Shown piece after piece: positions 1 to 13,462 of a stretch of 64,000 bases of DNA (its first letter is position 1; each line of letters opens with the position of its first letter). The notes beneath the pieces were generated by a model. It was not told the origin of the DNA. It saw only the letters and a list, made by a program, of their open reading frames with translations, and did not search any database. Source of the stretch: Pseudeuparius sepicola (Eukaryota > Arthropoda > Insecta > Coleoptera > Anthribidae); assembly GCA_963920635.1 (NCBI GenBank), contig OY987301.1, positions 12,430,501 to 12,494,500 of the forward strand, given 5' to 3'. A program made the translations under genes and the position numbers.

Positions 1-2490
1 ATGTAGAACTAAAATGGACCTACATAGACATTATCGTTTATATTCATTTTTTTTATACTGCGTGCTATATTTTAGTTCGTTCCTGTGTGCCCCTTATTAT
101 CTGCTACGTTTAGTCTCAATAATAATTATATTAATATGTCTCCCTAAGGTTCAAATGAAATAATTTTACATCTTGGTACATATTATATCTGGACAAATTA
201 GATTTTTTTATCAGAGATGGCCATTTCTCCATGTAAATGTTAGGAAAGTCGTGGATTGACTTATTGACCTACCTATTATAATTTCTGGAAAAACTGTTTC
301 GAAAACGCAACGAACTTTGAACTACAAATTATTTGTGACTAAACATAAGTTGCGTGGAGCACTGCATAGCAGAGAATTCTATTTTTTTCTGAGACCTAAT
401 TTGTATCATCAGTAAAAACCGAAGGAAATTCCGAGACGACGCATCATGTTACTTTTGGGTAGTACATAGGTACTTTGTATTGCGGGCGCCAGTTTTCTTT
501 TCCGACGAACTATTGCCTAATATTTTTTTATTTGCCGGGAATACTCGCTGGTTCGTGATTAATGTTTTTCGGTGTACTAGATACAGGTTCGGGCTCATCA
601 TTGCGAAAATAATTGTCAAAGTCCAAGATTAGGTGTTCACAATAAATAAATATGCCTGACAAGCATTGATTTTGTTATTAGGCTTATAGTTTAGAAATAT
701 TATTAGGTCCTCGATTTTCTCTATGCAATTTTATATAACAATTAGATAAACGTTTCTTGCAATTATTGACGTAGGTCTAACAGTATTTAGATCTAATAAA
801 TTTTAACAGAGAATTGACACGTTTGCAATGTTATTTGTTTTGTTTCCTCGGCCTATTATTTTCAAAATGTCGTATATGTATAAAATTGATCCTGTTGTAA
901 AAACTTTATCGCTGCATATTTTTTTTATGAAAATTGGTATGTAACCATTTTCAAGCTTGCTAAATAAGATGCCAATGTGAGATTTTCGGTAAAAAAATGT
1001 CTAAAAATAAATAGATTTTCCACAGAGGTTTAATACCAGAACGTGGTATATGGTATGGTATACCTATTATAATCCTTGTCTATCTAATAGGTACTATAAT
1101 CTTATCTGAAATCGCGAAATCATAAACAAATGCGGGCAATAGTCTTTTCAAGTGGTTCATGGGATTTTCCAAGAAAATGGGGAATACTGTATGTTAGATT
1201 GTTAGAGTGTAAATGTATAAATTCCTTAGATAATATTAATATTGGCACGCTTTTTGTCCTTTCATTTTCGACATTTTTGCGCAGATGAACAATTTCGGTT
1301 TTCCCATAAAAAATAAAGACCACAAACTTGTACCTACCTAATTGATTAATTATTGTCCATCTTTATGAATAAATTCATCAGCTTGCAAATGGGACGGGAA
1401 ACTACATGGTTTACAAATTTACGGATTTATTTCCCATTGTTAAACCTCAAAAGATATTTGGAAATTCCATGTAAATAAAATTATGTCGAACCATAAAACC
1501 ATTCCGTTATCATTTAGGTAACCTTAAATAATTATTGTGCCCGCGTTTATTGTTTATTTTAACGATAAAATATTGTTAATCAGGTGTATTGCCCTGGATC
1601 AAAGGTTGTTACTTTTTTTTTATCTTTTTGTTTCATATACAATTTTTCTATCCAAGGTCTTATTAAAAAGTTGCAGCCTTTTTTTAAATCTAAGGGTAAA
1701 AATAAAGTTTTCATATATTTTCTCTTACTACTGTGATAAAATTAGAAACAGAGATAAGTCTACATGTCTACATATAAATGTTTGCTTATAGACCCCGTTG
1801 AGACGTTTTAATTTTTTCTAAATTTTACAAGATACAGAAAAGTTGCAAAATACCTTCGCCTATATAAAAAAATATTTTAAAAAATGTAAAAAATAAAAAG
1901 GAATACGGGGGATAGTTCATTTATACCCCTTATATCCTGGTGCAATAAGTTGTAAATTTCTACCAAAATAAGAAAATCTAAGAAAACTTTATTTGTACCC
2001 TTAATTAGGCTGTGATTTTTTTTAGGATTTATATGAAATACCCCCATAAAATCTGTCAAAGATTACAACATTTCTTTAATCATTGACCTTTTTTCTAGAC
2101 GTATAATGATTTTTCTCACTCGCTACCCTTTGCTCTTTTTTAAATGTATATTTCTTATATTAACTAAAACGAGACGAATTGAATAGTGAAAATAAGTGAA
2201 CACATTGCTCATCTATTCGTATAGCAAAAACTCAATATGTATGTAGTTGTACTTTGGATTTTTTTATCGGTACACACATGAAGTAATCGTATAAACATTG
2301 TCTGTGTGTGTAGGCATCACGGAAAATCCAAAACAATATACTTTTAACACCTGGGCACACCTTATAAAATTCAAACATTCTTGCTTCAAAACGAACCAAT
2401 AATAATAAAAACTTAGGGCGCATAAAGTTTTATACACATAAATTTAGAGGCAATTTATTTAATGTTGTTTGCTTATTTTGTTTACAAACT
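1..2490. other. AT-rich intergenic DNA, no gene seen
   Basis: Only short AT-rich reading frames without family motifs occur here. I see no transposon ends with flanking duplications and no RNA gene. Homopolymer runs and short TAC/CTA-rich motifs are common, as in the rest of the window. Confidence 0.6.
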
Positions 2491-3735
2491 TATACAGGGT
2501 GAGTCTGAAATAACTGGCATCCTTTTTTTTGGGTAATAGAGATGGTCATTCTGAACCACTTTTCTCTTTTAGGGCTAGCGCACGGAAACAGCGCATGGAA
2601 AAACTTTCCGTTACTCAATGTTAATATCTAATTCAGATTCTTTGTGCCGGAGTTGACTTGCCTTTTATAAAAAATAAAATAATTAAGGAAAGTGAAGAGT
2701 TATTATTATAGAACATTAACATGAACACTTACTCACCTTACATCACACTTTCTTAAAACGATTTGCCAAATTGCCTCTCCAAAGTATAAATTAATGGTCC
2801 CGTTTTCACAACATCAACAAACACGATCCAACTGAATCAGTAAGGAATACAATAACAGAAAATTTACTAGATTTTCTGTGGCACAAGGCACAAGGTACAA
2901 CATGTGCTGACTATCACTACCGTTGATATGGTTTAGAAGTACTCACCATACTTGCATGCTGCCTATCTTCATTTTAAGGAACTATAAGAACTAAATATCA
3001 CAGACAACTCTTTCGAAAATTCGAAAGGAATAAACGTCTGGGAAAATTACTTCCGCTTTATAAAATATTTGACATACCTGGGGGACTCGACGGACATGTC
3101 TAGTACAGTTTTACCTAAGATTAAGGCCTCCCCAGTCTATAATTTGGGAAATTTCCGAATCTATTAGCCTCTAATATAGGGAAGCCCCGCCATGTGGAAT
3201 TAATAGAATTTAAATGGTGTTTATGTCCCAAAACAACGGAATAATTGTAAATTGCATACTTACTAAAAAATATTAAAAAAAAGACCATGGATGATGACTG
3301 GTATCGATACTGCTGAGTCTAGACTTTTATTTGATTGAATTGTGGATAGTAGGAATGGAGCACTCTTCTGGTGAGAGTACATTACGGTATAATATTATTA
3401 TGCGAAAGGGGATAATTATTGTTACTCTTTTCTGGCAAAAAAATGCGGTATTGAGTGGGTACAATAAATCCATATAAATATCCTTTCAGTACTACCTTAC
3501 CTAAGTGTTCTATGTTTAGTGAAAAATACCTGCATTTTAAATGAAAATAACAAACGACTCTTTCTATGAATATTTTTTCGCACTCTATGATTGTGAATAA
3601 AATCGTATAAGACATAGACATACCTCGGCGGAAGTTTCATTACAGCCTCGAGATATGGATAACATATCCCTCGGCTGCAACGAAAGGTTTTACGCCTCTG
3701 TACGTAATATAGTACCTATTGTTATTTTCAAATTA
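2491..3735. other. Intergenic DNA with transposon-end fragments
   Basis: A CAGGGTG-type transposon end, as on several elements in this window, lies at 2496-2505. The motif gctagcgcacggaaacagcg at about 2573-2592 recurs near 62210. A short hairpin with CAGAAAAT/ATTTTCTG arms at about 2857-2880 resembles the CACAG hairpin family but has no clear flanking duplication. No gene is seen. Confidence 0.45.
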
Positions 3736-4264
3736 GACCGTCAGACAGTGACAGATTTTCCTTACTGATTTTCTCATTTATGCCTTGGAGAGGGTTGAAA
3801 GGTAAATCGATGCTGAGTCGGAAAAGGCCCCCGGGGAAAACATATGGAAAATTGGATTTTTCAAAACAAAAAAAAGGTACTAATTCTCACTTATGCCATG
3901 TTCACCGTATGATTTCTTATACTATTCCGACCTCGAAAACCCAAAGGCATAAGTGTAGCGTGTGGAAAAAGGTTCAGGCAGATCACACACAAAACCCTTA
4001 TTTCAACCCTTTTTCCACACGCTCCACTTATGCCTTTGGGTTTTCGAGGTCGGAATAGTATAAGAAATCATACGGTGAAGATGGCATAAGTGAGAATTAG
4101 TACCTTTTTTTTTGTTCTGAAAAATCGAATTTTCCATAATATGTTTTCCCCGGGGACCAAACTTAAAATTACTATTTTCCGACTCAGCATCGATTTACCT
4201 TTCAACCCTCTCCAAGGCATAAATGAGAAAATCAGTAAGGAAAATCTGTCACTGTCTGACGGTC
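3736..4264. mobile_element. Foldback element/MITE with TA flanks, ~530 bp
   Basis: Almost the whole element is one inverted repeat. It begins gaccgtcagacagtgacag and ends with the reverse complement, and the arms run about 240 bp to a centre near 3990. TA dinucleotides flank both ends, which suggests a Tc1/mariner-type target. It encodes nothing recognisable. A diverged relative lies at 59118-59592. Confidence 0.8.
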
Positions 4265-6519
4265 TAAATTACAAGAATCAGAAAGATATAGTTTTTAATG
4301 AACGGGAAATCCGATACCCTCAGAAGTTAATCAAAGACAATAATATGTATTGCTAATTTGGCCTCAGTATCTCGCCCGTTCAAAAATAATCGCCCACAAA
4401 ATATTAAATTTTCGAATTTGGAAGAGCGTGGGAAACTTATTCTTTTGACCCTTCATATTCTTCGTCTGATCTACCTCAATATATTTACATTAGTAATTTT
4501 TACCAAAAGTTTTAAATACCCCAAAAATGTTTGATAAAAATTTCATATTTCAATGTCAGATATAGATCTGCTAGTTATGGGTACTTTACTTTAACTAGAG
4601 ACCAGGAATAATGGCATTTTAGTTACCCAAAGTTGGCGGCATTGAGACCAGGGGCACATTAAGCCACTTCACATATTGACAGATGATGTCAGACGTCAGA
4701 TATGTAGCCTTGATTTTCTATGTGTCACATTTAAATAAAAATAAAAATAATACTCTGTTATGGTGACTACATACTAAATATGTACTTACATCACATAAAA
4801 TGTAAAGGATACTGATATTAAAACAAAATATTGCCAATATCCTAAGCAAACATCAAATTTTCTGAGTACGGCTCTGTCGTCACCTGTCACTCTAGGAGCC
4901 TTCCGAAATTCTGGGGATATGCAACATAAATCTAGTGTCCAGTTAAAGAGAGATTTTAGTATATCTTCAGTGCTAGTGCCACATAATTCAATCGCTTGTA
5001 ATTTATACCTATTTGGTATGAAATTCCAGAATGTGTTTCCTAAGCTCGTCTAGTAAATTTATTGTGGTGTTTTTTTTCTATCATAAGAAAGAAATCCTAT
5101 TCCCGAACATTTTTTCGTATCTGACACTGTTTCATGGCAAATTTGATTTTGTGCTTGATTTCACCGGTTTTCTCACCGAATATGACGACTTTAAGAAACT
5201 AGGTCCTACCTACCATATCTTTGGTTAAAATATTTTCAATGGTTTGGAAAAGAATAAACGAATTTATTTTTTGAAAAGTTTTACTCCGTGTATCTCCCCT
5301 ACAGAAGCAAAGTTATATTATTTTTCAGTTTATGCTTTGAAATCTGAATCACCAAATATTAAAATTAAAATAAAGTCTGCATTATAAGGGAGTTTTTTTT
5401 GTTAGCAAAAATTATGAAAAATTTGATTTTGCCGGCAATTTGAGCAGGTGCAATTATAAAAATGAAGTAATCGAAAGTGGTCACGTGACTTTCGGTAACT
5501 AGGTACTTACCAATTTTCATGAACTTAACAACAACACTTATTTTTGGCAATTTTTTTATTATTTTCTTTTAAAAAAATCACAGATTATACCTACATACGG
5601 TCCTTTATTCTAAAGAATTCATTTTTCATAGGTAAATATCGTACCTACATATTTTAAAGCAAACACATTTTTAGAAATGTTGTAATGCTTGATGCAAAAG
5701 TTAATTCAACTTCTGTAAATTAATAAAATAATCAGATTTATGCATGTATATGCAAAGAGAAAAAAACAAACAAAATAGTTCTAAAGTAATAATTTCACGA
5801 ATTTAGTAGATAGGTACATATATTTCATAATAAGTTTCAATTTTCACTTTAGTTACCTATTTTGAATATTCAAGAAACTTACTGGAAAAAACTTATCACA
5901 ACATTCATGATTTTATGTGTCATGTTCAATAAATATTGTTTTCATTTCCATAGCCAACTTTTATTTTTAAATGGTGGAAAAATCGAATGAGAGCAAATTT
6001 CTTATGAAGTATTTAATTCGTGGAATTATTGCCTTACAACAATAATAATTATTTTGATGTTTTTGTCTTCACACATACTATTATTTTAATAAATTACAGA
6101 AATTAAACAATCATCAAGTGCCTAAACTTTAAAAATCGTAATGAAATAATAAAATAAAAAGTTTGCTATAAATTATGTGCCTGAAATTAAATTTAGCAAA
6201 CAAAAAGTATTTAAATAATAATATGTGTATCACAAAATTGAATATTGTTGTAAGTTCAGAATTGTTATATGGATAAAGAAATGCACGTAAGTGTTTTTGT
6301 ACACGCTTTTTTTGTTTTTAGTCAATTTTAGATAATTCTTCAAGCAAAAATTGGTCCCTTATATCTGATGCAGGCTTCATTTCTTGCTCCATTTTTTAAA
6401 ATCGGAAATTATTTACTTGGCAACATCTAAGGAACCTGCATTGTTAAAAAAATACTTACTAGGAAATTTCAAATACAACATTTTGTACATAAATGAAAAA
6501 AATCAATTATGTACTTATA
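4265..6519. other. AT-rich intergenic DNA, no gene seen
   Basis: Only short low-complexity reading frames occur. No domain, RNA gene or bounded element was recognised. Confidence 0.55.
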
Positions 6520-7401
6520 CACTGTGTTCATTTGAAAACAGTCCACCCTTAATATTTTTAAAACTACCAAAAAAATCAGAAATCGCCGGGACCCGTCAAT
6601 TTTTGTACGGAGGGGGAACTTCTTTGACGTACAGGTCATGTTGACAAATTCACCCCTGTAACCCCCACCACCCCTAACTTTAAAATTTCAAATGAGAATA
6701 CCCCCTTTGTGATACATCATTTTAAAGTTGATGTTATTGCGAATACAACTCATTTTTATTTTTTGAAATCCGATGATGTTTGAAGAAATTATGGGTAAAA
6801 AACGGTTTTTTCATAATTTAAAATAAATTACTTTTTACCCTAGATTTTCAACAGCATTGACATGGGGAAATAAAACAAACGTGTATAAAACTTCTCCCAC
6901 AATAATTGAGGATCTGAAGAACAGAATAACAGAAGAATGCCAACGTATTTCTCGCGACACATTTGTTAAAGTAAGAGCGGAATGTGAACAGAGATTGTAC
7001 TACTGTCTAGCGACTAATGGAGCTCATTTTGAAAATTTAATAAAATAAGTAGTAATCATTGTGTATTATTTACCCATGTGAGTGCTGTTGAAAATGTAGG
7101 GTAAAAAGTAATTTGTTTTAAACTATGAAAAAAACGTTTTTTACCCATAACTTCTCCAAACATCATCGGATTTTAAAAAATAAAAATGAGTTGTATTCGC
7201 AATAACACCAGCTATAAAATGAGGTATCACAAAGGGGGTATTCCCATTTGAAATTTTAAAGTTAGGGGTGAATTTGTCAACATGACCTGTACGTCAAAGA
7301 AGTTCCCCCTCCGAACAAAAATTGACGGGTCCCGGCGATTTCTTATTTTTTTCGTAGTTTTAAAAATATTATGGGTGGACTGTTTTCAAATGAACACAGT
7401 G
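6520..7401. mobile_element. Deletion derivative of a long-TIR mariner-type transposon
   Basis: The element is 882 bp, begins cactgtgttcatttgaaaac, ends with its reverse complement and is flanked by TA. The inverted arms are about 330 bp each (6520-6850 and about 7086-7401). Between them is only the C-terminal end of a transposase, so most of the gene has been lost. It is non-autonomous. Confidence 0.85.
6857..7048 (+). pseudogene. C-terminal remnant of mariner-type transposase
   Basis: About 63 codons read WGNKTNVYKTSPTIIEDLKN, then a helix-rich tail ending GAHFENLIK and a stop. This matches the usual end of DD41D-like Tc1/mariner transposases: a WG-x-K-x-x-VY motif, a helical segment, then a G-x-H-x-E-x-L ending. 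The HTH region and all catalytic aspartates are missing, so it cannot be active. It sits between the two long arms of its element. Confidence 0.65.
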
Positions 7402-7925
7402 TATATGATTTAGGAATGTGAATAACCCGATAACTTCGTCGATTTACAGTTTTTGGGGAACGACATCCGACTCGATATCGATTATTTCGCCCATTATCGA
7501 CTTCGGCGAAACTGAAAAAAGCCCAATTGTGTTTTCCCACTGCGCCGGGATTTCGATAACCGAGCCGTCGCCCTTTTGCTACGGTTTTTTCGAGTCGCGC
7601 GGCGGTCGACAAATTGGAAAACCGGGGGCTTCCCAATGACTTTTGCGCACCCATTATTCACCCATTGTTTGCAACACGGTATTTCCGAAATGTGTGCCAG
7701 CGCTACCGTAAAACGTCGAAATTTCTTTCGGCCGATTTTGTTGCTCTTTGTTTGTTGTTGTTCGGTCGGCTGGTTGCGCGGGGGATCGGTGAGGTCGGGT
7801 TCGATCACTTGCTGCACACGCGTCAGGTTTTGTAAAAAATGCGTTTTTGCGACAGCCTTTTCTTTATAGGTGCTTAATGAACTGCGTCCAATCATCGAAT
7901 TGATAGCTTTGTTCCGACACATAGT
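7402..7925. other. GC/CpG-rich island, possible 5' exon or promoter
   Basis: This stretch is much richer in G, C and CpG than its surroundings. Open frames of 70-140 codons occur on both strands, but none matches a family I know, and frames overlapping on both strands are expected by chance in GC-rich DNA. It may be a promoter or untranslated first exon. Direction and gene are unknown. Confidence 0.3.
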
Positions 7926-8030
7926 TCTGAGCCAGTTCTAGCGAATCAGAATGCAGGAAAGCAATTCCAGAATTGTTTTCAATCGATTAGATCGCCGGGA
8001 ACCAGTTCAGAACTGTTGGTGGAACAAACC
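7926..8030. repeat. Dispersed repeat fragment (GTTCTGAACTGGTT family)
   Basis: Similar blocks holding 'gcattctgattcgctagaac' or close variants, next to ggaacaaa or its complement, occur at about 33640-33790 and 57060-57165. The 57060 copy ends in inverted ttgttccaact arms, so the family is probably a small foldback element. Confidence 0.5.
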
Positions 8031-8048
8031 CGATAAGTAGGTAACATC

Positions 8049-8675
8049 CTCAGAAAAATAGCCAAGGATAGGGGGAGTAAGAACAAAAAGTATACAGAGC
8101 CAACAACTTTTTGAGTGATGCCACGCACTCCATTGTTTACAGCATTTCAGTTCAAAATCGAGGGGTTTAATAATGATATTAAATGAAGGCATACCTCCCA
8201 TAACGCTAAATTAACAATCGCTAAACGGTTTTCGTGAAAATCGGGGGTATAAAAAAATCGCAGCCGGCCCTGTATTTGCATTTTGAAAATGGCAGGAAGG
8301 TCAAAAGAAGCGGTTTTTGAAGGCCTTTCACGCAAAAAAAAGTTTAGGCGATTATCTCCAAAAATGAAGATTTTACGGATTTGTACAGTTTTAATGTTGG
8401 ACACCCTGTATGTATTTTTCGTGTTTTCAATTGTTTTTTGCTAATTTATAGACTATTTATTAGTATTTAGGATATAGTGACTGATTTTGAATACAATGGG
8501 ACGCAAAAAGTGTGTGGTGTGTGATATTTCTCAGGATATAACCTATCACAGGTAAAAGTTGTACACAAGGCCGTAATGTTTGTTTACTTCGATAAATTTG
8601 AATAATATGTTGGTTAACTACAAACGTGTGCATTTTGATACTTTTGCTTTCTCTATCCTTGGTTATTTCTCTGAG
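8049..8675. mobile_element. CTCAG-family element with ~8-bp target duplication
   Basis: The ends are ctcagaaaaatagccaagga and the complementary form ending ttatttctctgag. The flanks gtaacatc and gtaacata are an 8-bp duplication with one mismatch. A second copy in the opposite orientation is at 15851-16371. This copy is interrupted near 8213-8412 by another repeat ending in gacaccctgta. No coding capacity was seen. Confidence 0.8.
8213..8412. repeat. Dispersed repeat ending in GGACACCCTGTA, nested
   Basis: The block runs from tcgctaaacggttttcgtga to the terminal motif gacaccctgta. Related sequence occurs at about 33424-33596 (same orientation) and 57850-57960 (opposite), each with a gccggccctg-like core. 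It interrupts the CTCAG-family element. Type unknown. Confidence 0.55.
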
Positions 8676-9814
8676 GTAACATAGTAGTAAATAGGTAAAT
8701 AAACAGTAGGTTGACTCAGCTCTATTCAAGCATATTTATGCATAAATCTATTGAATTTGAAATTAAACAAGTTTGACGGGTACTCCATCAATGATGACAA
8801 ATTTATGGACAATAATTCATTTGCCCCTTGGTACACTTGCCAACTTCAATTGCGTTTGCCACATATATGGTGGTACTTACAAATCAGTGACGTCAGAAAT
8901 GTTTCTAAACAGGCGGTTAAAACCTCTTTTTAAAAATTAAATTACAGAAAACCCAAAAGTAAAATTAAGAAATGGCTGCTGGATTAGTAAATATTGAAGA
9001 ACACGTTAAAGTTATAAATTAATATTTGTAAAAAAGCTCAAGATCTAGATATCACGATCTGGATATTATTTTCCAGATATCAAATAAACTCTAGTAGTCA
9101 CTTAAAAATATTGAATAATTATTTTCATTTTAATCAGTAACGGGACTAGCCTAAATTCGTGCACAGATAAGCAGCGGATATTTCAACTGATTTTTATATT
9201 CAGGTGAAAACTTACCAATACCATTTTCAAAAAATAGTTAAACCGATATCTGACATCTACCTTGAAGTAGAATATATAAATTTATTCATAATATGGGGAA
9301 ATAATATATAGCTTTAGTTAATTATTAACATTTTTTAAAATAGCTATCACTATTATTTCTAGACACCCAATAATGTATTCATCAATTATTCATTAATCAC
9401 GCATATTTTGAACATTTAAACACACTCGTATTCGTCTCCAAGCAAATATTTTTCTGGGATGACCCCAATTTGCAATTTAAATTTGTTGCGAATAGAAAGA
9501 ATCTTCATAATATTGTATCATGTCCGCAAAAGGAAATAAATAATGAATCCAGCTTTCATTAAGTCTTTTCAAACAAGTTTTTTGAACCTTTATGCAAAAT
9601 ATGTATACCTACCTACTTGAGAAAACAGGGTAATTCATGAAATTATTTGATCGTGTGTTACAACCGTTACTATAAGAATGTATATTTTTCCATAGAACAA
9701 TTATTGGAATGAAGAGTACCTACTTACATGTTAAATAAAAATATTTGGTATCCAAACAACGTACGCAAAAACTAGCCTCTTTTAAGTAAAGACATTCCAC
9801 AAACTTATATTATA
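8676..9814. other. AT-rich intergenic DNA, no gene seen
   Basis: Apart from a small imperfect hairpin near 9053-9082, no structure stands out. Confidence 0.5.
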
Positions 9815-10304
9815 CAGTGACCGGCAGAAAGTTGGACACAAATGGAAAACTTTTTTATTATTAATTTCTCAGAAAATTTTATTCTTGATAAAAGTTGGTG
9901 CATCATTTCAAACTCAAAACGCATATATCAAAATTTAAATATCTCTTTTTGGATACGAGGTAGAGTCAAAAATGTCAAAATAACTCAAGAGTAAAGTCCC
10001 TTATTTTTTAAAATACGGTAAAAAGTTACTAACAAAAGTTGTTTGGAATCAAAGCTGGATATCAGATTTATAGTCACAGCCCCCTAGTCAATAAAAAATA
10101 AATTTAACTTTTTTTGTATTTTTTCGACCACCCTGTGTATTACAAAAAAAAAACAAAATACCGCAAGCGCAGCTTATTACCGGATAACACATAAATTTGC
10201 TACTGAATTTTAATTTTGTTCGATTAGCAGCTAGAAATTTAAATTAATCGAACTCAGAGTTTAAAAATATTAAATTTTTGTGTCCAACTTTCTGCCGGTC
10301 CCTG
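9815..10304. mobile_element. 490-bp MITE, CAGTGACCGGCAG family, copy 1
   Basis: The ends are cagtgaccggcagaaagttg and its complement, flanked by TA, pointing to a Tc1/mariner-type target. A second copy at 39250-39736 matches along its length with scattered differences. No coding capacity was seen. Confidence 0.85.
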
Positions 10305-13300
10305 TATAAGTACTGAGTGGGGATGCATTTTTGACAAGCAAAAGTTGTCTTGAAAATAATTCGTTAACGCAATATGCTTCTACAAAAGATCGTTTTAAAT
10401 TTAGACGAAATATTCCTTACAAAAACGGTTATGGTTATGAAAAACAACATAAAACACTCTGTAGATTGCTAATCAAGTGGTTCCGACACATGATGCTGTG
10501 TTAAGAAAACATATAAGGAATAAATTGACAAGTAAATAAATTGTAAAAAATAAAATAAATATTTTTCTCGAATCCTCGTTCTGTATGTAGAAAAATTAGC
10601 TCTTCCAAATGGAGCGATCAATTTTTTTTTCAATTTTTAAAAAATGCCGATGACGTCATATCTGCGAAATTTAAAGCGAGACCTCATAACGGAAAATCCA
10701 ATAGTCTATTGACAGGATATCTATTATTAAATATATTTTTATTAAATATTTCATCCGAAAATACTGCTTATAATCACATAGAATATTCAAATTCCGAGTT
10801 ACATTTAAATCTAATATTTTTAATATCACATTATACTACATTGCTACCATCATATGGGATTTTTTATCAATTCATTTAGGTAAATGTTGATTCTCAGATT
10901 CTGCTCATATTCTTCGCTTGAAAAGTTATGCTTAATAAGAGGCACAAAAGCAAATAGATGCTTTCCTTTATATTAATGGTCAGTATTGGTCAAATATGAC
11001 ATTTGTTTAAAAATATGCAGTCATACCATTTTTCAATCGTACCTATATTATTTTTTTATTTATTCATATTTTTATAGCCTAAACCCCTGTTTATGAAAAC
11101 CCTAGTTAGCCAATGTGCGACAGTGTATGCAAGCAACAGATGGTACCAAAAAATAAAGTAACCCAGTCCTTATTGTCTACTAATTTGGTAAGTATATTAA
11201 AATCAACAAAAAAAATAATTGGACAACTTATACGAATAATAATAAAAAATTGCGGATGTCGATCTTATAACTTTGTACAAAAATATCCTGCTAGGTGGAA
11301 AACGCAATAGATATTGATCAATTTGACACAGATATTACTTACATTATTGTATTCGTATTAGCGTATCATAAACTAAAGCACATACACACGTGTCCGTGTT
11401 TGTGTACTTACACGCTTCTTATGTTTAATAGAGTTAGTTGATATTTTCAATTATGTTGTTTTCCTAGAACCTGGTATTTCCACATGAAAACCCCAAACCT
11501 CGAAGCGAATTTTAAAAATACCACATACGCGATAAAAAGCTCAAAACAGGCGACAAATAGTGGATATTTACTGTCACCCTAGAATAAGTGGTAAAGTCTT
11601 GCTTTGATAGCAGTAGTATTTGCCACATAACAATAATTAATTATTTATTATCGTGTTACAATGTTTGACACCTTGGTGCTGCCTAACTTATTTTTTAAAT
11701 CAAGTATGTTGCTGAGAAAGAATGTGGTATCCTTTTTCATGTCATTATTATTGCTCTTAAACATACAGATATATTACATTAATCCTAATTGAAGTGTAAT
11801 AATCTAACAGCTCATTAAATAATTAAGTATTTCTTCGTAAGTCGTGGTTTGATATTCCCGCTTTGAGAAATATTATAACACTGTATATTTCATTTTTCAA
11901 GGAAAACACGCGAGTCGGGGAATCCCTAATGTGGGCACTTGAAAAAATTTAAACAAAACATTATTTAGGTATAGGAACGCGTTATAAAAACATTTAAAAT
12001 TAACCAGTAAATTATGTATACACATAATATAAACACAAAATTTCGGGCCAGCAAAAACCATTCAGGAAAGTTCCATAGCTCCAATTATTGATAAAAAACA
12101 GGATAAATAGTTTAAAATCACATACTTACACTTAATTAAAAAAAATACCAAAAATATTAGGTACTTATCTTAAAGGTTATATAGGTATCTATATAAATTT
12201 TCTGTGTGACTATAGCTTATAAATACGTTCATTTTACTCAATCATATCGATAGAGTGTCAAAAGGAGACTACCTGGTAGTACCAGCTTTCTTATGTCATG
12301 CCAAAATTCGAAATAATATATAATTTATCACCGTTTTCTATATCCAATGCTGAATTTTTGAAAGGTAGGAAATCAAATTGGGATGTAACCTTTAATTGTG
12401 GAAAGCAAGCTAACTTTTGAAATTTGTTGCAGATCAGTTAACTATGGGCACCAATAATAATTCAGCTGCAGTGAATCATATTATATTTCTTATTAAGTTT
12501 TATTAAAGCAAGTCTCATTCTGACACACAGCAGTGTACCTACTACTTGTATTAACATTGACGGTGCTTTTGAGAAATAGTTGAGGCAGTCTTAAAAATGC
12601 TACAGTACACTTTCAATTACTTACTACTAGTTACTATACTTTCGTTTTTATTTCTTAGTCTTGAAACTGATGCAATAATAATAAGCTCTGTTTTTATTAG
12701 TTTTTAGGATACCATCTTAAAATCTCGTAAATAACTAATAAGATTATGAAAATCTTGGGAGACACGAGACACGTCGCTACAATAATAATAAATATGTTTA
12801 GAAAAAAGTTACAGGGTTGGACAGCAGAGGGGTGATTGATATTTAGTTATCATGAATTCAGTTTTATTCTCCATGACTTTATTTGTAGAGCTTTTTTGGG
12901 AAATAAATATTATTATTATTATTATGTTTCTGCTGTTTTATTTGGCAAAAAATTCTTGATATTTAGTTAGCATTAGGAATTAATGTGACACATTTCAATG
13001 GGCTAAAAGAAATAAAAGGAAGAAGCAACAGTTTTGAGTTTTCAAAATAGTTCATAATGATTACTCGTATGTTTTTGATGATGCTGATTACGAACCAAAA
13101 ATAAGTTGTATAAAAAATCCCCAAAATATATTTTTGAAAAATTAACCCCAATTTTCCATACACCTAAATCTGAAATTAATTGTTTTTTTTTCGCGAGCTA
13201 TGGCTATGGGAGAGTAGATTTGGTACTCCGATCACTCCGATGTAAAGTGAAACACAGTGTACGATCTGTGAATCTATGAATGAATGTATGTTAATTAATT

Positions 13301-13462
13301 GATAATATTACGTGAACTTTTTTTTGACGAATGAATAAACTATATAGGTACTATACATACTACATACTATATCAAACAAAAAAAATTAAAGGTATTTTAT
13401 ACGATATAGAAGTATTGATTGAGTATGATATATAAAAAGACTAAAATACTGCCAAAACTATA
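10305..13462. other. AT-rich intergenic DNA with ATT microsatellite
   Basis: No gene or bounded transposon was recognised in about 3.1 kb. A short (ATT)n tract lies near 12908-12925. Confidence 0.5.

Noticed and set aside
7494..7922. 142-codon minus-strand frame in the GC-rich block
   Set aside because: No recognisable motif and overlapping frames on both strands; it may be 5' UTR, but I cannot support a protein.
13246..13263. cacagtgtacgatctgtg as a CACAG hairpin
   Set aside because: The arms are only about five bases and there is no flanking repeat.
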